A stretch of 64,000 bases of DNA from Promicromonospora panici (lineage in GTDB: Bacteria; Actinomycetota; Actinomycetes; Actinomycetales; Cellulomonadaceae), in assembly GCF_900608595.1 (NCBI RefSeq), contig NZ_UWYY01000007.1:124001-188000 (forward strand). The letters are read 5' to 3'. Below, in pieces: positions 28,280-37,186 of this stretch. The notes below the pieces were generated by a model. That model was not told the origin of the DNA. It made no database searches and worked only from the letters and a program-made list of their open reading frames with translations. Each line of letters opens with the position of its first letter. The stretch's first letter is position 1. The translations under genes were made by a program, and so were the position numbers.

Positions 28280-29713
28280 TCAGCCCCGCCGCGCCTTGCC
28301 CGTCGTGTTGAACAGGCCGCGCTCGCCGAAGGAGACGTTCCGGTCGATCGTCACGGCCACCTCGTCGCTTGAGAACCGCAGCTCCAGGCGCCACTCGAAC
28401 GGGGTGCCCAGGAACACCATCCGGCCGCGCAGCGTCGACTCGTCGGTCCAGGCCGCGGCGGTCGCGACGTCGGCCGGCGCGCCCAGGAGCGAGCAGGTCC
28501 CCGGGCTCCACTCGCCGTGCCCGAACCGCACGAAGTGGTCCAGCCCGCCGATCGTGAAGGCCACTTCGGTGCGGCCGTGCGCGTCGCGGCCCAGCGTCAG
28601 CGCGCTGACGTCGCACTGGCTCGGCTGAAGCTCGTAGGTCACGCCCCGCAGCGACTCCTCGAGCGGTGTCGAGCCCGCCCCCGCCGGCGTGCGCAGCGCG
28701 GGCTGGAACGGGACGGCGGTATCCGCGCGGTCGGCCGAGGCGCCGTCGGGCCAGGCGTCGTCGGGCAGCAGCGTGTCCCACACCACGTCGAGCACGGACT
28801 GCAGGTCCGAGAGGCCCGACGTGATGGCGATCACCAGGTCCTTCTCCGGCCAGACCACGATGTACTGCCCGAAGGCGCCGTCGGCCCGGTAGGCCCCGTG
28901 GCGGCACTGCCAGAACTGGTAGCCGTAGCCCTGGGTCCAGTCGGACCAGCCGTCCGAGCCGTTCGCCACCTGCTTCGCCGACGCCTCCACCACCCACTGG
29001 GCGGGCACGAGCTGCTCGCCCGCCCAGACGCCGCCCTGCAGGTACAGCTGGCCGAACGCCGCCATCTCCTCGGTCGTGATCGACAACCCGAAGCCGCCGG
29101 TGTCGATGCCGTCCGGGTCCTGCTCCCATGCCGCGTGCGTGATACCGAGCGGCGCCAGCAGCCGCGGCGTGAGGTAGTCGAGCAGCCGCTCCCCGGTGAG
29201 CCGGTGCAGGATCGCCGACAGCAGGTAGGTCGCGCCGGTGTTGTAGACGAAATGGGTGCCCGGCTCGTGCTCCACGGGCTGCGCCAGGATGGCGCGGGCC
29301 CAGCCCGAGCCCGGCAGCGAGATGGTGCGGTCGATGCCCTCCATGGTCGAGGCGCTGTGGCCGGTCGTCATGGTCAGCAGGTCGCGCACGCGCATGGCGC
29401 GCAGCTGCTCGCTCGGGTCGGCGGGGGCGTCGTCCGGCAGGAGGTCGATCACCCGGTCGTCCAGGGTGAGCAGCCCCTCCTGGACCGCGATCCCGACGGC
29501 GGTCGACGTGAAGCTCTTGCTCACCGAGAACATCGTGTGCGGGCGGCCGGCGGTGTGCGGGTGCCACCAGCTCTCGGCGATCACCCGGCCGTGCCGCACC
29601 ACCATGACGCTGTGCACGTCCTCGAGGCGGTCCAGGTGGTCGACGAGGCGCCGCACCGCTGCGGGATCGACCCCCTCGGCCAAGGGGGTGGACCGGGGCA
29701 GGATCCGCGACAT
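28280..29713 (-). CDS. Serine hydrolase, class C beta-lactamase / esterase family
   Basis: 477 aa. The SxxK motif is SVSK in MFSVSKSFTSTA (about 81-92) and the Tyr of the YxN motif is in YNTGATYLL (about 160-168); both belong to the class C beta-lactamase/DD-peptidase fold. A C-terminal ~120-residue extension follows, as in many family esterases. No signal peptide is seen, so a cytoplasmic esterase or peptidase is more likely than a true beta-lactamase. ATG at 29713 has AAAGGAC upstream. It stands alone. Confidence 0.82.
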   Translation of the reverse strand: MSRILPRSTPLAEGVDPAAVRRLVDHLDRLEDVHSVMVVRHGRVIAESWWHPHTAGRPHTMFSVSKSFTSTAVGIAVQEGLLTLDDRVIDLLPDDAPADPSEQLRAMRVRDLLTMTTGHSASTMEGIDRTISLPGSGWARAILAQPVEHEPGTHFVYNTGATYLLSAILHRLTGERLLDYLTPRLLAPLGITHAAWEQDPDGIDTGGFGLSITTEEMAAFGQLYLQGGVWAGEQLVPAQWVVEASAKQVANGSDGWSDWTQGYGYQFWQCRHGAYRADGAFGQYIVVWPEKDLVIAITSGLSDLQSVLDVVWDTLLPDDAWPDGASADRADTAVPFQPALRTPAGAGSTPLEESLRGVTYELQPSQCDVSALTLGRDAHGRTEVAFTIGGLDHFVRFGHGEWSPGTCSLLGAPADVATAAAWTDESTLRGRMVFLGTPFEWRLELRFSSDEVAVTIDRNVSFGERGLFNTTGKARRG

Positions 29714-29838
29714 GCTGGAGCACGTCCTTTCACTCGGCGACGCGACATTCTTTCCCACTCGGCGCGCCGCTGAAACAGGAGCCCGCCATGCGGTCAGGGC
29801 TCGCGACCGGCCGGCTCGTCGTTCTTCGGCAAGGGCGG

Positions 29839-30567
29839 TCATGTCAGCGCAACGACGAGAGTGACGATCGCCCCGACGGCAGCGAGCATGAGCGCCGCCG
29901 TCTGGATCATGCGGGGGTCGGCTCGAGGCGCGAGCAGGGCGCCCGCAACTGCGCCCGCTCCCAGCGCCCCGATGAGCACGACCCACGACAGGGGCGGGAT
30001 CGAGATCCGCGGAGCCGCTGCCACGGCAATGACATTGATGACGGCCGAGACGCCTTGGAGCGTCGGGACGAAGGTCGGCCCGGCCCAGCCGGTGCGCACC
30101 GCGTAGATCGCCAGCGGTGGACCGCTCAGGCCCGCGGCCGCCCCGAGGCCTCCCGCGCTGGCACCGGCGAACAACCGCGCCAGCATCGAGTCACCGGACG
30201 GCCTGCCCCGGGTTCTCAGCCAGAAGGTCAGCGCGATGGCGACGAGAACCGCCACCCCGATCGTGGCCTGCAGGAGCGCCTGGTCTGCGCGCTGCACGAG
30301 GGGGGAGAGCGCCAGGATGACGACCGCCGACCCGGCCGCCATGGTGGCTGCCCGTCGCCACTCGATCTTGCCCGGGGAGGTCAGCAGAATCCCTACGTTG
30401 AGAAGCAGGGCCATCAGGTTGCACAGGGGCACCGCGGTCAACGGCCCGAACATCAGCACCAGCCCGGGTGCGCTCACCAGGGCGATCCCGATGCCGGTGA
30501 TCCGCTGGGCGGTAGCCCCGATCGCCACGGCGAGGCACACAGCCGCCAGGCCAACAGCCTCCGTCAT
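29839..30567 (-). CDS. TauE/SafE-type membrane permease
   Basis: 242 aa, about eight membrane helices. It has the two-repeat layout of TauE/SafE (DUF81) permeases, with IGATAQRITGIGIALVSAPG (about 16-35) in the first and AAGLSGPPLAIYAVRTGW (about 142-159) in the second repeat, but the typical double-Gly motif is altered, so it is a diverged member. Its ATG overlaps the stop of a GntR/UTRA regulator (ATGA), which makes that regulator the likely controller. A small anion, possibly sulfite or a sulfonate breakdown product, is the probable cargo; this is inference. Confidence 0.75.
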   Translation of the reverse strand: MTEAVGLAAVCLAVAIGATAQRITGIGIALVSAPGLVLMFGPLTAVPLCNLMALLLNVGILLTSPGKIEWRRAATMAAGSAVVILALSPLVQRADQALLQATIGVAVLVAIALTFWLRTRGRPSGDSMLARLFAGASAGGLGAAAGLSGPPLAIYAVRTGWAGPTFVPTLQGVSAVINVIAVAAAPRISIPPLSWVVLIGALGAGAVAGALLAPRADPRMIQTAALMLAAVGAIVTLVVALT

Positions 30568-31295
30568 CTGTCTGCCCCGGCCGCGGGGCGACTCAGGCTC
30601 GTCACGAAGGTGATGGCGTCGCCCCGGTAGTGCAGGAGCTCGTAGTCGATGGGCTTCTGACCGATGGTGAACGTGGTGCGCTCGACCAGCAGGATGGGTT
30701 CTCCAGGTGCGATCTGCAGGTGTTCTCCGACGTGCTCCGTGGCGCTGGTCGCGCGCAGGCGGTAGGTCGCCTCGCGCAGCGGGATGCCGTGCTTCTCTTC
30801 CAGCAGGGTGAAGATCGGCTCGTTCTCGAGGTCTTCGCGGACCACGCCCTCGGCGATCCCACTGGGGAGCCAGGTCTGGTCGAAGGAGACCGGTCGTCCT
30901 TCTGCCAGCCGCACCCGTTCGATGAAGTCGACCGGGGATCCCGTCAGCAGGTCGAGCTGGGCCGCGACCGCGGGGGAGGCCGGCACCGTCTCGGCCGTGA
31001 CCAGTTCCGCGGAGGCTCCGAGGCCCAAGGCCGCCATGTCCTCGACGAAACCGGTGAGCGCGGTGAGGGGCTGCTCGAGCTGCCGCTCGGCAACGAAGGT
31101 GCCCCGTCCCTGCTGCGTCACGACGACACCTCGGGCCACAAGGTTCTGAACGGCACGCCGGACGGTGATGCGACTCGCGCCGAACTCCCCGATCAGCTGG
31201 TCCTCGGTCGGCAGCCGGTCTCCAGGGGCCAGGCCGGTGGCGATCCTGGCCAGGAGCGCATCTTCGATCTGAGCGTAGAGCGGTTGTCTCGACAC
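30564..31295 (-). CDS. GntR family regulator with UTRA domain (HutC subfamily)
   Basis: 243 aa. Winged helix at 1-70 (LPTEDQLIGEFGASRITVRR, VVVTQQGRGTFVAE) and a UTRA ligand-binding domain at about 85-240 (ending LLHYRGDAITFVTSL). HutC-type regulators sense metabolites of the pathway they control. It is cotranscribed with the TauE/SafE-type gene (ATGA overlap) and follows the LysR gene by 24 nt. The start is GTG with an extended -10 box exactly at leaderless distance. The ligand is unknown. Confidence 0.88.
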   Translation of the reverse strand: MSRQPLYAQIEDALLARIATGLAPGDRLPTEDQLIGEFGASRITVRRAVQNLVARGVVVTQQGRGTFVAERQLEQPLTALTGFVEDMAALGLGASAELVTAETVPASPAVAAQLDLLTGSPVDFIERVRLAEGRPVSFDQTWLPSGIAEGVVREDLENEPIFTLLEEKHGIPLREATYRLRATSATEHVGEHLQIAPGEPILLVERTTFTIGQKPIDYELLHYRGDAITFVTSLSRPAAGADR

Positions 31296-31322
31296 CAGGT
31301 TAGTATAACAACATAATGACTA
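31296..31322 (-). promoter_or_regulatory. Leaderless promoter of the GntR-TauE unit
   Basis: On the minus strand TGTTATACT forms an extended -10 box (TATACT at 31307-31302), 6 nt before the GTG start at 31295. This AT-rich patch, TAGT-N14-ACTA overall, sits in the short gap after the LysR stop and would also suit autoregulatory binding. No -35 box is visible. Confidence 0.5.
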
Positions 31323-32219
31323 GCCGCCGAATGTCTGGCCGGCGACGCTGACGAGGGCGCTGGCAGCAGGGGTCAGCGCCTCCCGCTCGCGCCAGACGAT
31401 CCAGAACTCGCGGCTCAGGTCGATGTCGCTCACCTGGACCTGGTGCAGGACGCCGGTCTGCAGCTCCTGCCTCAGGCTGAGCTCTGACAGGACCACGGGA
31501 CCCAAGCCCGCCGCCGCGGACGCCTTGAGCGCGTAGTTCGAAGCCAGGGTCGGGCCGGGCAGCAGCGGCACCCCCCGCTGGTCAAGCGCCGCTTCCAGGG
31601 TGTCGCGGGTGCCGGACCCGGGTTCACGCACGAGCAGGCCCGCCGCTCCCAGCTGGGCTGCCGTGATCGACCGCGCGGAGGCCCACGGGTGGTTCGGTGC
31701 CACCGCGACGACGAGGCGATCGCCGCCCAGCCGGCAACGGCTGAGCCCGGCGTAGCGGGTCGACGTCTCGACGAAGCCCACATCACACGTACCGCTGCGG
31801 ACCAGGTCAGCCACGCCCGCCGAGTTGTTGACCGTCAGGGAAGGTGCAAGATCCGGCCTCTCCCGCTGCAGTACGGCGAGCCATTGGGGAGCGAGATGCT
31901 CGGCGATCGTCAGGCTCACCCCGGCTCGTACGTCACGTCGGCGCGTCTCGCGGAGGACGGCGACCGACCGGGTGAAGTTCTGCGCGGCCGTGACCGTCAG
32001 CGTCGCCCAGTCGGCGACAACTTTTCCGGCGGCCGTGAGGTCGCTGCCGCGATTCGTTCGCACGAGCAGAAGGACGCCGAGGCGGCGCTCGAAGTCTGCC
32101 AGCCGGCGACTCGCCTGTGGCTGCGAGAGACCCCGCGCCGTGGCCGCGGCGCCGATGCTTCCCTTCTCCACGACGTCGAGCAGCAGCTGGAGGTCCTCGA
32201 GGTTGGGCAGTTCTGCCAT
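31320..32219 (-). CDS. LysR family regulator (YeiE/CysB-like group)
   Basis: 299 aa. LysR helix-turn-helix at residues 4-62 (LLLDVVEKGSIGAAATARGL, SQPQASRRLADFERRLG) and a periplasmic-binding-like effector domain (about 90-290). It is divergent from a YeiH-type transporter gene with 71 nt between the starts; LysR plus YeiH in this arrangement is a recurrent pair in bacteria (YeiE/YeiH in enterics). It therefore likely controls that transporter. Its ATG at 32219 is the family start. Confidence 0.88.
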   Translation of the reverse strand: MAELPNLEDLQLLLDVVEKGSIGAAATARGLSQPQASRRLADFERRLGVLLLVRTNRGSDLTAAGKVVADWATLTVTAAQNFTRSVAVLRETRRRDVRAGVSLTIAEHLAPQWLAVLQRERPDLAPSLTVNNSAGVADLVRSGTCDVGFVETSTRYAGLSRCRLGGDRLVVAVAPNHPWASARSITAAQLGAAGLLVREPGSGTRDTLEAALDQRGVPLLPGPTLASNYALKASAAAGLGPVVLSELSLRQELQTGVLHQVQVSDIDLSREFWIVWREREALTPAASALVSVAGQTFGG

Positions 32220-32290
32220 GCGCCCACCGTATGGCAACGATGCGGATCTGCCCTCTACCGGGTTCCCTTCATGCGCCTGACTCTTCAGGC

Positions 32291-33286
32291 ATGGCACATA
32301 CCGATCGTCGGCAATGGCAAGCCCGAGCAGCAGCGCTGACCTTGTTGGCGGGGGGAGCCGTTCTTGCCTGGATCATTCACTGGAGCGCGCCGGTGATCGG
32401 CGTCCTGACCGCCGCGGTCGGCCTCGGCATCGTCCTTGGCAACGTGCGGCCGCTGGGCGACACGCATGGTCACGTACCACGACTGACGAAGCGGCTGCTG
32501 CGGACGGGCGTCGCCCTGCTGGGGTTCTCGCTGTCGCTGGGGACCCTGTCGCAGCTCGGAACCTCCCTGGTGCTGCTGGTCGCCGCCACGGTGGCGGTCA
32601 CGCTGATCGGTACGACGTGGCTCGGGCTTCGTCTGGGCCTCTCGCCATCCATGAGCCTCCTGCTCGGCACCGGGTTCTCGATCTGCGGCGCCTCCGCCAT
32701 CGCGGCTGTCGAGGAGCATGCTGACGCCTCCGAGGATGAAGTGGCAGTCGCAATCGGCATGGTGACCCTCTTCGGCACCATCGTCATGGTGTCGCTCCCG
32801 CTCCTGCAGCACGCCCTCGGCATGGGTGACGCGGCCTTCGGCGTGTGGGCCGGCGCCAGTGTCCACGAGGTAGGTCAGGTGGTTGGCGCCGCGAGTGGTG
32901 CGGGCGCCACGGCGCTGGCCCTCGCGGTCACCGTCAAGCTCACGCGCGTCCTGATGCTCGCTCCTGCGGTGGTTGCGATCTCCGTCTATCAGCGGCTCCG
33001 ACGGGGGCCCAGCGACCGGGCAACGCTGCCTCCGCTGCTTCCGATGTTCGTGATCGCCTTCATTGCGTTCATGGCCCTGCGCAGCACCGGATGGGTCCCG
33101 ACGCAGTGGCATTCCGGTGTCGCCTTCGCTCAGCAGGCCACCCTCGCGGCCGCGATGTTCGGCATGGGCCTGTCGGTGCGAGTGCGGTCCCTGCTGACCG
33201 GGGGGCGAGCCGGTATCGCAGTCGCTGCTGGGGCGACAGCGCTGATCACCGTGCTCGGCCTTGTGGTCGCGGTGGCATGCTCTTGA
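32291..33286 (+). CDS. yeiH: YeiH family putative sulfate exporter
   Basis: 331 aa, about ten membrane helices. It matches the YeiH/YadS (Cons_hypoth698) family: LGIVLGNVRPL (about 45-55), TGVALLGFSLSLGTL (about 73-87), GTGFSICGASAIAAV (about 126-140) and a late AMFGMGLSVRVRSL block. Members are annotated as putative sulfate exporters; direct evidence for the cargo is thin. The ATG at 32291 fits the family start; in-frame ATGs at 32231 and 32240 exist upstream. The gene lies between a TauE/SafE unit and the large operon at 33434, which gives the area a sulfur theme. Confidence 0.82.
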   Translation: MAHTDRRQWQARAAALTLLAGGAVLAWIIHWSAPVIGVLTAAVGLGIVLGNVRPLGDTHGHVPRLTKRLLRTGVALLGFSLSLGTLSQLGTSLVLLVAATVAVTLIGTTWLGLRLGLSPSMSLLLGTGFSICGASAIAAVEEHADASEDEVAVAIGMVTLFGTIVMVSLPLLQHALGMGDAAFGVWAGASVHEVGQVVGAASGAGATALALAVTVKLTRVLMLAPAVVAISVYQRLRRGPSDRATLPPLLPMFVIAFIAFMALRSTGWVPTQWHSGVAFAQQATLAAAMFGMGLSVRVRSLLTGGRAGIAVAAGATALITVLGLVVAVACS

Positions 33287-33433
33287 CGTGCGTGCGGCCA
33301 CAGTCCGCCCCGGCGGATGCGCGCCAGTTTCCGGCGGATCATCGCCCATCGCCGTGTTTCCCTAGGTCAGCGACCATTCTGAGCGCGTGAGACTGGCGTA
33401 ACTGTCGGGTAACCGGAGGTGCGCGGGCACGTA

Positions 33434-34249
33434 ATGCGCGCCCCCAAGAGTCCTCGCATGAAGCCGACAAGGGATGACTCGGTGCCCACCGGGCGACGTT
33501 CCGGGCCGGTGCGCCGGATCCGGGACGTACTCCGAACGCGCATCCTCGAAGGTGTCTACGGTCGAGAGCCCCTCCCGCCGGAGCCCGGCCTCGCCCTGGA
33601 GTTCTGTGCCAGCCGCAACATCATCCGCGAGGTGCTCTCGCTTCTGCGCGAAGAAGGCCTGATCACCCGCATCCAGGGATCTGGCACCTTCGTCGTCGCC
33701 GGAAGGCTCGTCCATGGCCTCGACCGGCTTCGGGGCCTGGCGGAGGCCTTCGAGACCCGGCTGCCCCGCGTCACCAACGACGTGGTCCTGGCCGAGATGG
33801 TGCCGGCCGTGCCCCTGGTCGCGGAGCGGCTCCAGATCGAAGCGGGTTCGCCCGTCCTCTCCCTGGAACGCGTCCGCTTCTTCGACGGCGAGCCGGTGTC
33901 CCTCGATGCCAGCTACTTCCCCGCCGACATCGGTGAACCGCTGCTCGATCTCGACCTCGAGAACCGTGACGTCTTCGAGCTCATCGAGTCCGAGCTCGGC
34001 CTGCCGCTCGGCGCCGCACGCCTGCGGATCGAGGCCATGATCGCCGACCGTGTGGTGGCGGGGATGCTCCGCATCCGCCCTGGGGCGCCGCTGCTTTTCG
34101 TCGAGCGACTGACGCACACCGACGGTGGCCGGCCTGTCGACCTCGAGTTCCTGCGCTACCGGGGCGACCGGATGACTCTGGCCAGCTGGCTCGAGCGCAC
34201 CCCTCTCGCCAACCCCTTCACGCCCGAGCACCAGACAGAAAGCGACTAG
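33434..34249 (+). CDS. GntR/UTRA regulator heading the AprA/KorAB-like operon
   Basis: 271 aa. Winged helix at about 30-95 (LPPEPGLALEFCASRNIIRE, RIQGSGTFVV) and UTRA effector domain at about 110-265 (LEFLRYRGDRMTLASWL). It is the first gene of an 11-gene run; the next start is 3 nt after its stop, so it is cotranscribed with and probably controls the pathway. ATG at 33434 is chosen; GGAGG lies 14 nt upstream, a GTG (33419) and a later ATG (33458) are alternatives. The ligand is probably the pathway substrate or an intermediate. Confidence 0.86.
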   Translation: MRAPKSPRMKPTRDDSVPTGRRSGPVRRIRDVLRTRILEGVYGREPLPPEPGLALEFCASRNIIREVLSLLREEGLITRIQGSGTFVVAGRLVHGLDRLRGLAEAFETRLPRVTNDVVLAEMVPAVPLVAERLQIEAGSPVLSLERVRFFDGEPVSLDASYFPADIGEPLLDLDLENRDVFELIESELGLPLGAARLRIEAMIADRVVAGMLRIRPGAPLLFVERLTHTDGGRPVDLEFLRYRGDRMTLASWLERTPLANPFTPEHQTESD

Positions 34250-34252
34250 GCC

Positions 34253-36022
34253 ATGCAGATTCCCGAAGTATCCGAGCGGCGCCGCATCGAGTGCGACGTC
34301 CTCGTCGTAGGTGGCGGCACGGCGGGCACGATGGCCGCGCTGACGGCGGCCAGCAACGGCGCCTCCGTCCTGATCATGGAGAAGGCACACGTCCGCCACT
34401 CGGGCGCCTTGGCCATGGGCATGGACGGCGTCAACAACGCCGTCGTCCCAGGAAAGGCGACCCCCGAGGACTACGTCGCCGACATCACCGTCGCAAACGA
34501 CGGCATCGTCAACCAGCGCACCATCTACCAGACCGCCACCCGAGGCTTCGAGATGGTGCAGCGCCTGGAGTCCTACGGCGTCAAGTTCGAGAAGGACGAG
34601 CACGACGAGTACGCAGTCCGCAAGGTGCACCGCTCCGGCAGCTACGTCCTCCCCATGCCTGAGGGCAAGGAGGTCAAGAAGGTCCTCTACCGCGAGCTGC
34701 GGTCGCGCAACGTGCGTTCCAACGTCACCATGACCAACCGGCTCATGCCGGTTCGGGTTCTCACCGTGGACGGGCGGGCGGTCGGTGCCGTCGGCTTCGA
34801 CACCCGGACCGGCGAGTTCGTGACCGTGTCGGCCGGGGCGGTGATCCTCGCAGCCGGTGCGGCCGGACGGCTGGGCCTGCCGGCCAGCGGATACCTCTAC
34901 GGGACGTACGAGAACCCCACGAACGCCGGTGACGGCTACGCGATGGCCTACCACGCCGGCGCGGAGCTGTCAGGCATCGAGTGCTTCCAGATCAACCCGT
35001 TGATCAAGGACTACAACGGCCCGGCCTGCGCCTACGTGGCCAATCCGTTCGGCGGCTACACGGTCAACGGCGAAGGCAACCGCTTCGTCGACTGCGACTA
35101 CTGGTCCGGGCAGATGATGGCGGAGGTCAAGCGGGAGCTGGAGAGCTCGCGCGGACCGATCTACCTGAAGCTCAGTCACCTTCCGGACGCGACGATCAGT
35201 GAGATCGAGGGCATCCTCCACACCACCGAGCGACCCACCCGCGGGACGTTCCACGAGGGTCGCGGGACGAACTACCGGGATCGTGACATCGAGATGCACA
35301 TCTCGGAGATCGGGCTGTGCAGCGGCCACTCCGCCTCGGGTGTCTGGGTGGACGAGCACGCCAGGACCACGGTTCCGGGGCTGTACGCCGCGGGCGACAT
35401 GGCCCTGGTCCCGCACAACTACATGATCGGCGCCTTCGTGTACGGAGACATCGCCGGGGAGGACGCGGCGATCTTCGCCAAGTCGGCCTCCCGTCCGGAG
35501 CTGCCGGAGGATCAGATCGAGGCCGCGCACGACCTGATCTACCGGCCGGCAGCCAACCCGGACGGTCCGCCGCAGCCGCAGGTCGAGTACAAGCTGCGCC
35601 GCTTCGTCAACGACTACCTGCAACCTCCCAAGACCGAGCGCTACCTCTCCTTGGGCGTCGAGGCATTCGAGCGCATGCGAACCGACATCGCTCAGATGGG
35701 CGCCCGCACGCCACATGAGCTGATGCGTTGCGCCGAGGTCAGCTTCATCCGGGACTGCGCGGAGATGGCGGCCCGGTCCTCGCTCGAGCGCACCGAGAGC
35801 CGGTGGGGGCTCTACCACGCGCGCGACGACATCCCTGCGCAGGACGACGCGAGCTGGTTCTGCCACCTCAACCTCAGCAAGGACGCCGGAAGCGGGGGAA
35901 TGAAGTTCGCCAGGCGACCCGTGGCCCCCTACATCGTTCCCGTGCCGGGGTTCGAGCGACCCGACGGTGTTCCGGACGAGCTCGCCCCGCAGGGAGTCGA
36001 GCTCGCGGAGGCATGGCGATGA
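34253..36022 (+). CDS. AprA-like FAD-dependent oxidoreductase (succinate dehydrogenase/fumarate reductase flavoprotein family)
   Basis: 589 aa. FAD-binding motif DVLVVGGGTAGTMAALTAAS (about 15-34), a second FAD block VPGLYAAGDMALVPHN (about 374-389) and the long C-terminal helical domain of the fumarate reductase/AprA family. The substrate-loop GLCSGHSASGVWVDE (about 357-371) resembles adenylylsulfate reductase alpha (AprA) more than SdhA. A small two-cluster ferredoxin resembling AprB is encoded two genes on, supporting an AprAB-like complex. True APS reduction is not supported: no sulfate adenylyltransferase or dsr genes are near. It most likely oxidises or reduces the imported compound. 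HEAT gene overlaps by ATGA. Confidence 0.8.
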   Translation: MQIPEVSERRRIECDVLVVGGGTAGTMAALTAASNGASVLIMEKAHVRHSGALAMGMDGVNNAVVPGKATPEDYVADITVANDGIVNQRTIYQTATRGFEMVQRLESYGVKFEKDEHDEYAVRKVHRSGSYVLPMPEGKEVKKVLYRELRSRNVRSNVTMTNRLMPVRVLTVDGRAVGAVGFDTRTGEFVTVSAGAVILAAGAAGRLGLPASGYLYGTYENPTNAGDGYAMAYHAGAELSGIECFQINPLIKDYNGPACAYVANPFGGYTVNGEGNRFVDCDYWSGQMMAEVKRELESSRGPIYLKLSHLPDATISEIEGILHTTERPTRGTFHEGRGTNYRDRDIEMHISEIGLCSGHSASGVWVDEHARTTVPGLYAAGDMALVPHNYMIGAFVYGDIAGEDAAIFAKSASRPELPEDQIEAAHDLIYRPAANPDGPPQPQVEYKLRRFVNDYLQPPKTERYLSLGVEAFERMRTDIAQMGARTPHELMRCAEVSFIRDCAEMAARSSLERTESRWGLYHARDDIPAQDDASWFCHLNLSKDAGSGGMKFARRPVAPYIVPVPGFERPDGVPDELAPQGVELAEAWR

Positions 36023-36936
36023 GCGCCCCGAACGCGCGCATCCTCGCCCTGCTCGAGCTCGTCGACGAGGCGCCGTCCGCGCAGGAGCTGGAGCCCTATC
36101 TCAAGAGCGACGATCCCGAGGTCCGCAGGACCGCGCTCACGGTTCTCAGCGAGGCTGGTGACGACTGGGCGGAGGCCGCGCCGTACTTCGCGGCGGCACT
36201 GACCGACCCGGACGACGCGGTACGCCGGCGCGCAGCCGACCTGCTGCGCGAGCTGCGCGAGGTGCTCCGGCCGGGTCCGGAGTTCATCGCGCACCTCCAG
36301 GTCGCGGCGAGCAGCGCTGACGCAGGAATGCGGTGCGCCGCGATCGGTGCACTGTGGCGCCACCGGCTGACGTCGCCCGCCGATCTCCTACGCTCCCTGT
36401 CCGACCCGGACCCACGCGTCCGCCGGGAGGTCGTCCTGGGTTTCGTCTCCCTGGACGATCTCGACGGTCTCGCTGCCGCGGCGGGGGATCCCGAACCCCG
36501 GATCCGGATCGCCGCGGCCCGCGGTGTCGGAGCGGTCGGTGATCCTCGGGGCATCGCCACGCTTGTCCGAATGCACGACGACAGTGACCACCTGGTTCGT
36601 GCCGCCGCCCTGAACGCACTGAGCGAGACCGGCTGCACCGACGACACGGTCGGGCTCGCTGTCGCCGGTCTGTCGGACGCCGCCTGGGAGGTGCGACAGG
36701 CGGCAGCGACGGCCCTGATCGAGTCGATGGCTGAAGGCGCTGTCGAACCGCTCATCGCCGCTGCCGCTGATCAGAACCTGGACGTTCGCAAGGCCGCCGT
36801 CAAGGCCCTGACTCCGCGTCTGGCCGAGAACCCAGATGTGCGCGAGGCACTGCTTCGCGCCCAGGGAGATGCGGACGCCGATGTCCGCGCCTTCGCCCGC
36901 ATCGCCCTGGAAGCCGAGACCGGTTTCCCTACCTGA
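36019..36936 (+). CDS. HEAT-repeat protein
   Basis: 305 aa, almost entirely HEAT/PBS-lyase-type repeats of about 30 residues (units such as DPDDAVRRRAADLLREL, DPDPRVRREVVLGF, DPEPRIRIAAARGVGAVGD, LDVRKAAVKAL). No enzyme motif is seen. HEAT proteins of this type serve as scaffolds or as cofactor-attachment helpers. It is translationally coupled between the flavoprotein and its ferredoxin (ATGA overlap; 12-nt gap), so it probably assembles, matures or docks the flavoprotein complex. ATG at 36019 has GGAGG 7 nt upstream; ATG 36013 in the same frame is an alternative. Confidence 0.82.
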   Translation: MSAPNARILALLELVDEAPSAQELEPYLKSDDPEVRRTALTVLSEAGDDWAEAAPYFAAALTDPDDAVRRRAADLLRELREVLRPGPEFIAHLQVAASSADAGMRCAAIGALWRHRLTSPADLLRSLSDPDPRVRREVVLGFVSLDDLDGLAAAAGDPEPRIRIAAARGVGAVGDPRGIATLVRMHDDSDHLVRAAALNALSETGCTDDTVGLAVAGLSDAAWEVRQAAATALIESMAEGAVEPLIAAAADQNLDVRKAAVKALTPRLAENPDVREALLRAQGDADADVRAFARIALEAETGFPT

Positions 36937-36948
36937 GAGGACCCACCC

Positions 36949-37176
36949 ATGGCTCAAGCAACATCCCGCTCGGACGTACCGGTCGTGATCGACGAGGTGA
37001 AGTGCATCGATGGGTGCACCCTCTGCGTCGACATGTGCCCGCTGGACTCGCTGGCGATCAACCCCGACTCGGGCAAGGCCTACATGCACGTGGACGAGTG
37101 CTGGTACTGCGGCCCCTGCGCCGCCCGCTGCCCCGTCGACGCCGTGACCGTGAACATCCCCTACCTCCTGCGCTGA
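36949..37176 (+). CDS. AprB-like 2[4Fe-4S] ferredoxin
   Basis: 75 aa. Two four-Cys clusters: CIDGCTLCVDMCP (C-x3-C-x2-C-x3-CP, about 19-31) and CWYCGPCAARCPVDAV (C-x2-C-x2-C-x3-CP, about 48-63), separated by an AprB-like DSGKAYMHVDECW stretch. It is only half the size of true AprB (about 150 aa) and lacks its C-terminal tail. It should pass electrons to or from the AprA-like flavoprotein encoded just upstream. ATG follows GAGAGG. Confidence 0.85.
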   Translation: MAQATSRSDVPVVIDEVKCIDGCTLCVDMCPLDSLAINPDSGKAYMHVDECWYCGPCAARCPVDAVTVNIPYLLR

Positions 37177-37186
37177 GGAGAAGTCC

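Noticed and set aside
28280..29713. Beta-lactamase conferring resistance.
   Set aside because: Motifs fit the class C fold but there is no signal peptide, and a long extra C-terminal domain is present as in esterases.
34253..37176. True dissimilatory adenylylsulfate reductase (aprAB).
   Set aside because: The ferredoxin is half the size of AprB, and no sat, qmo or dsr genes are present; importer and KorAB neighbours do not fit sulfate respiration.
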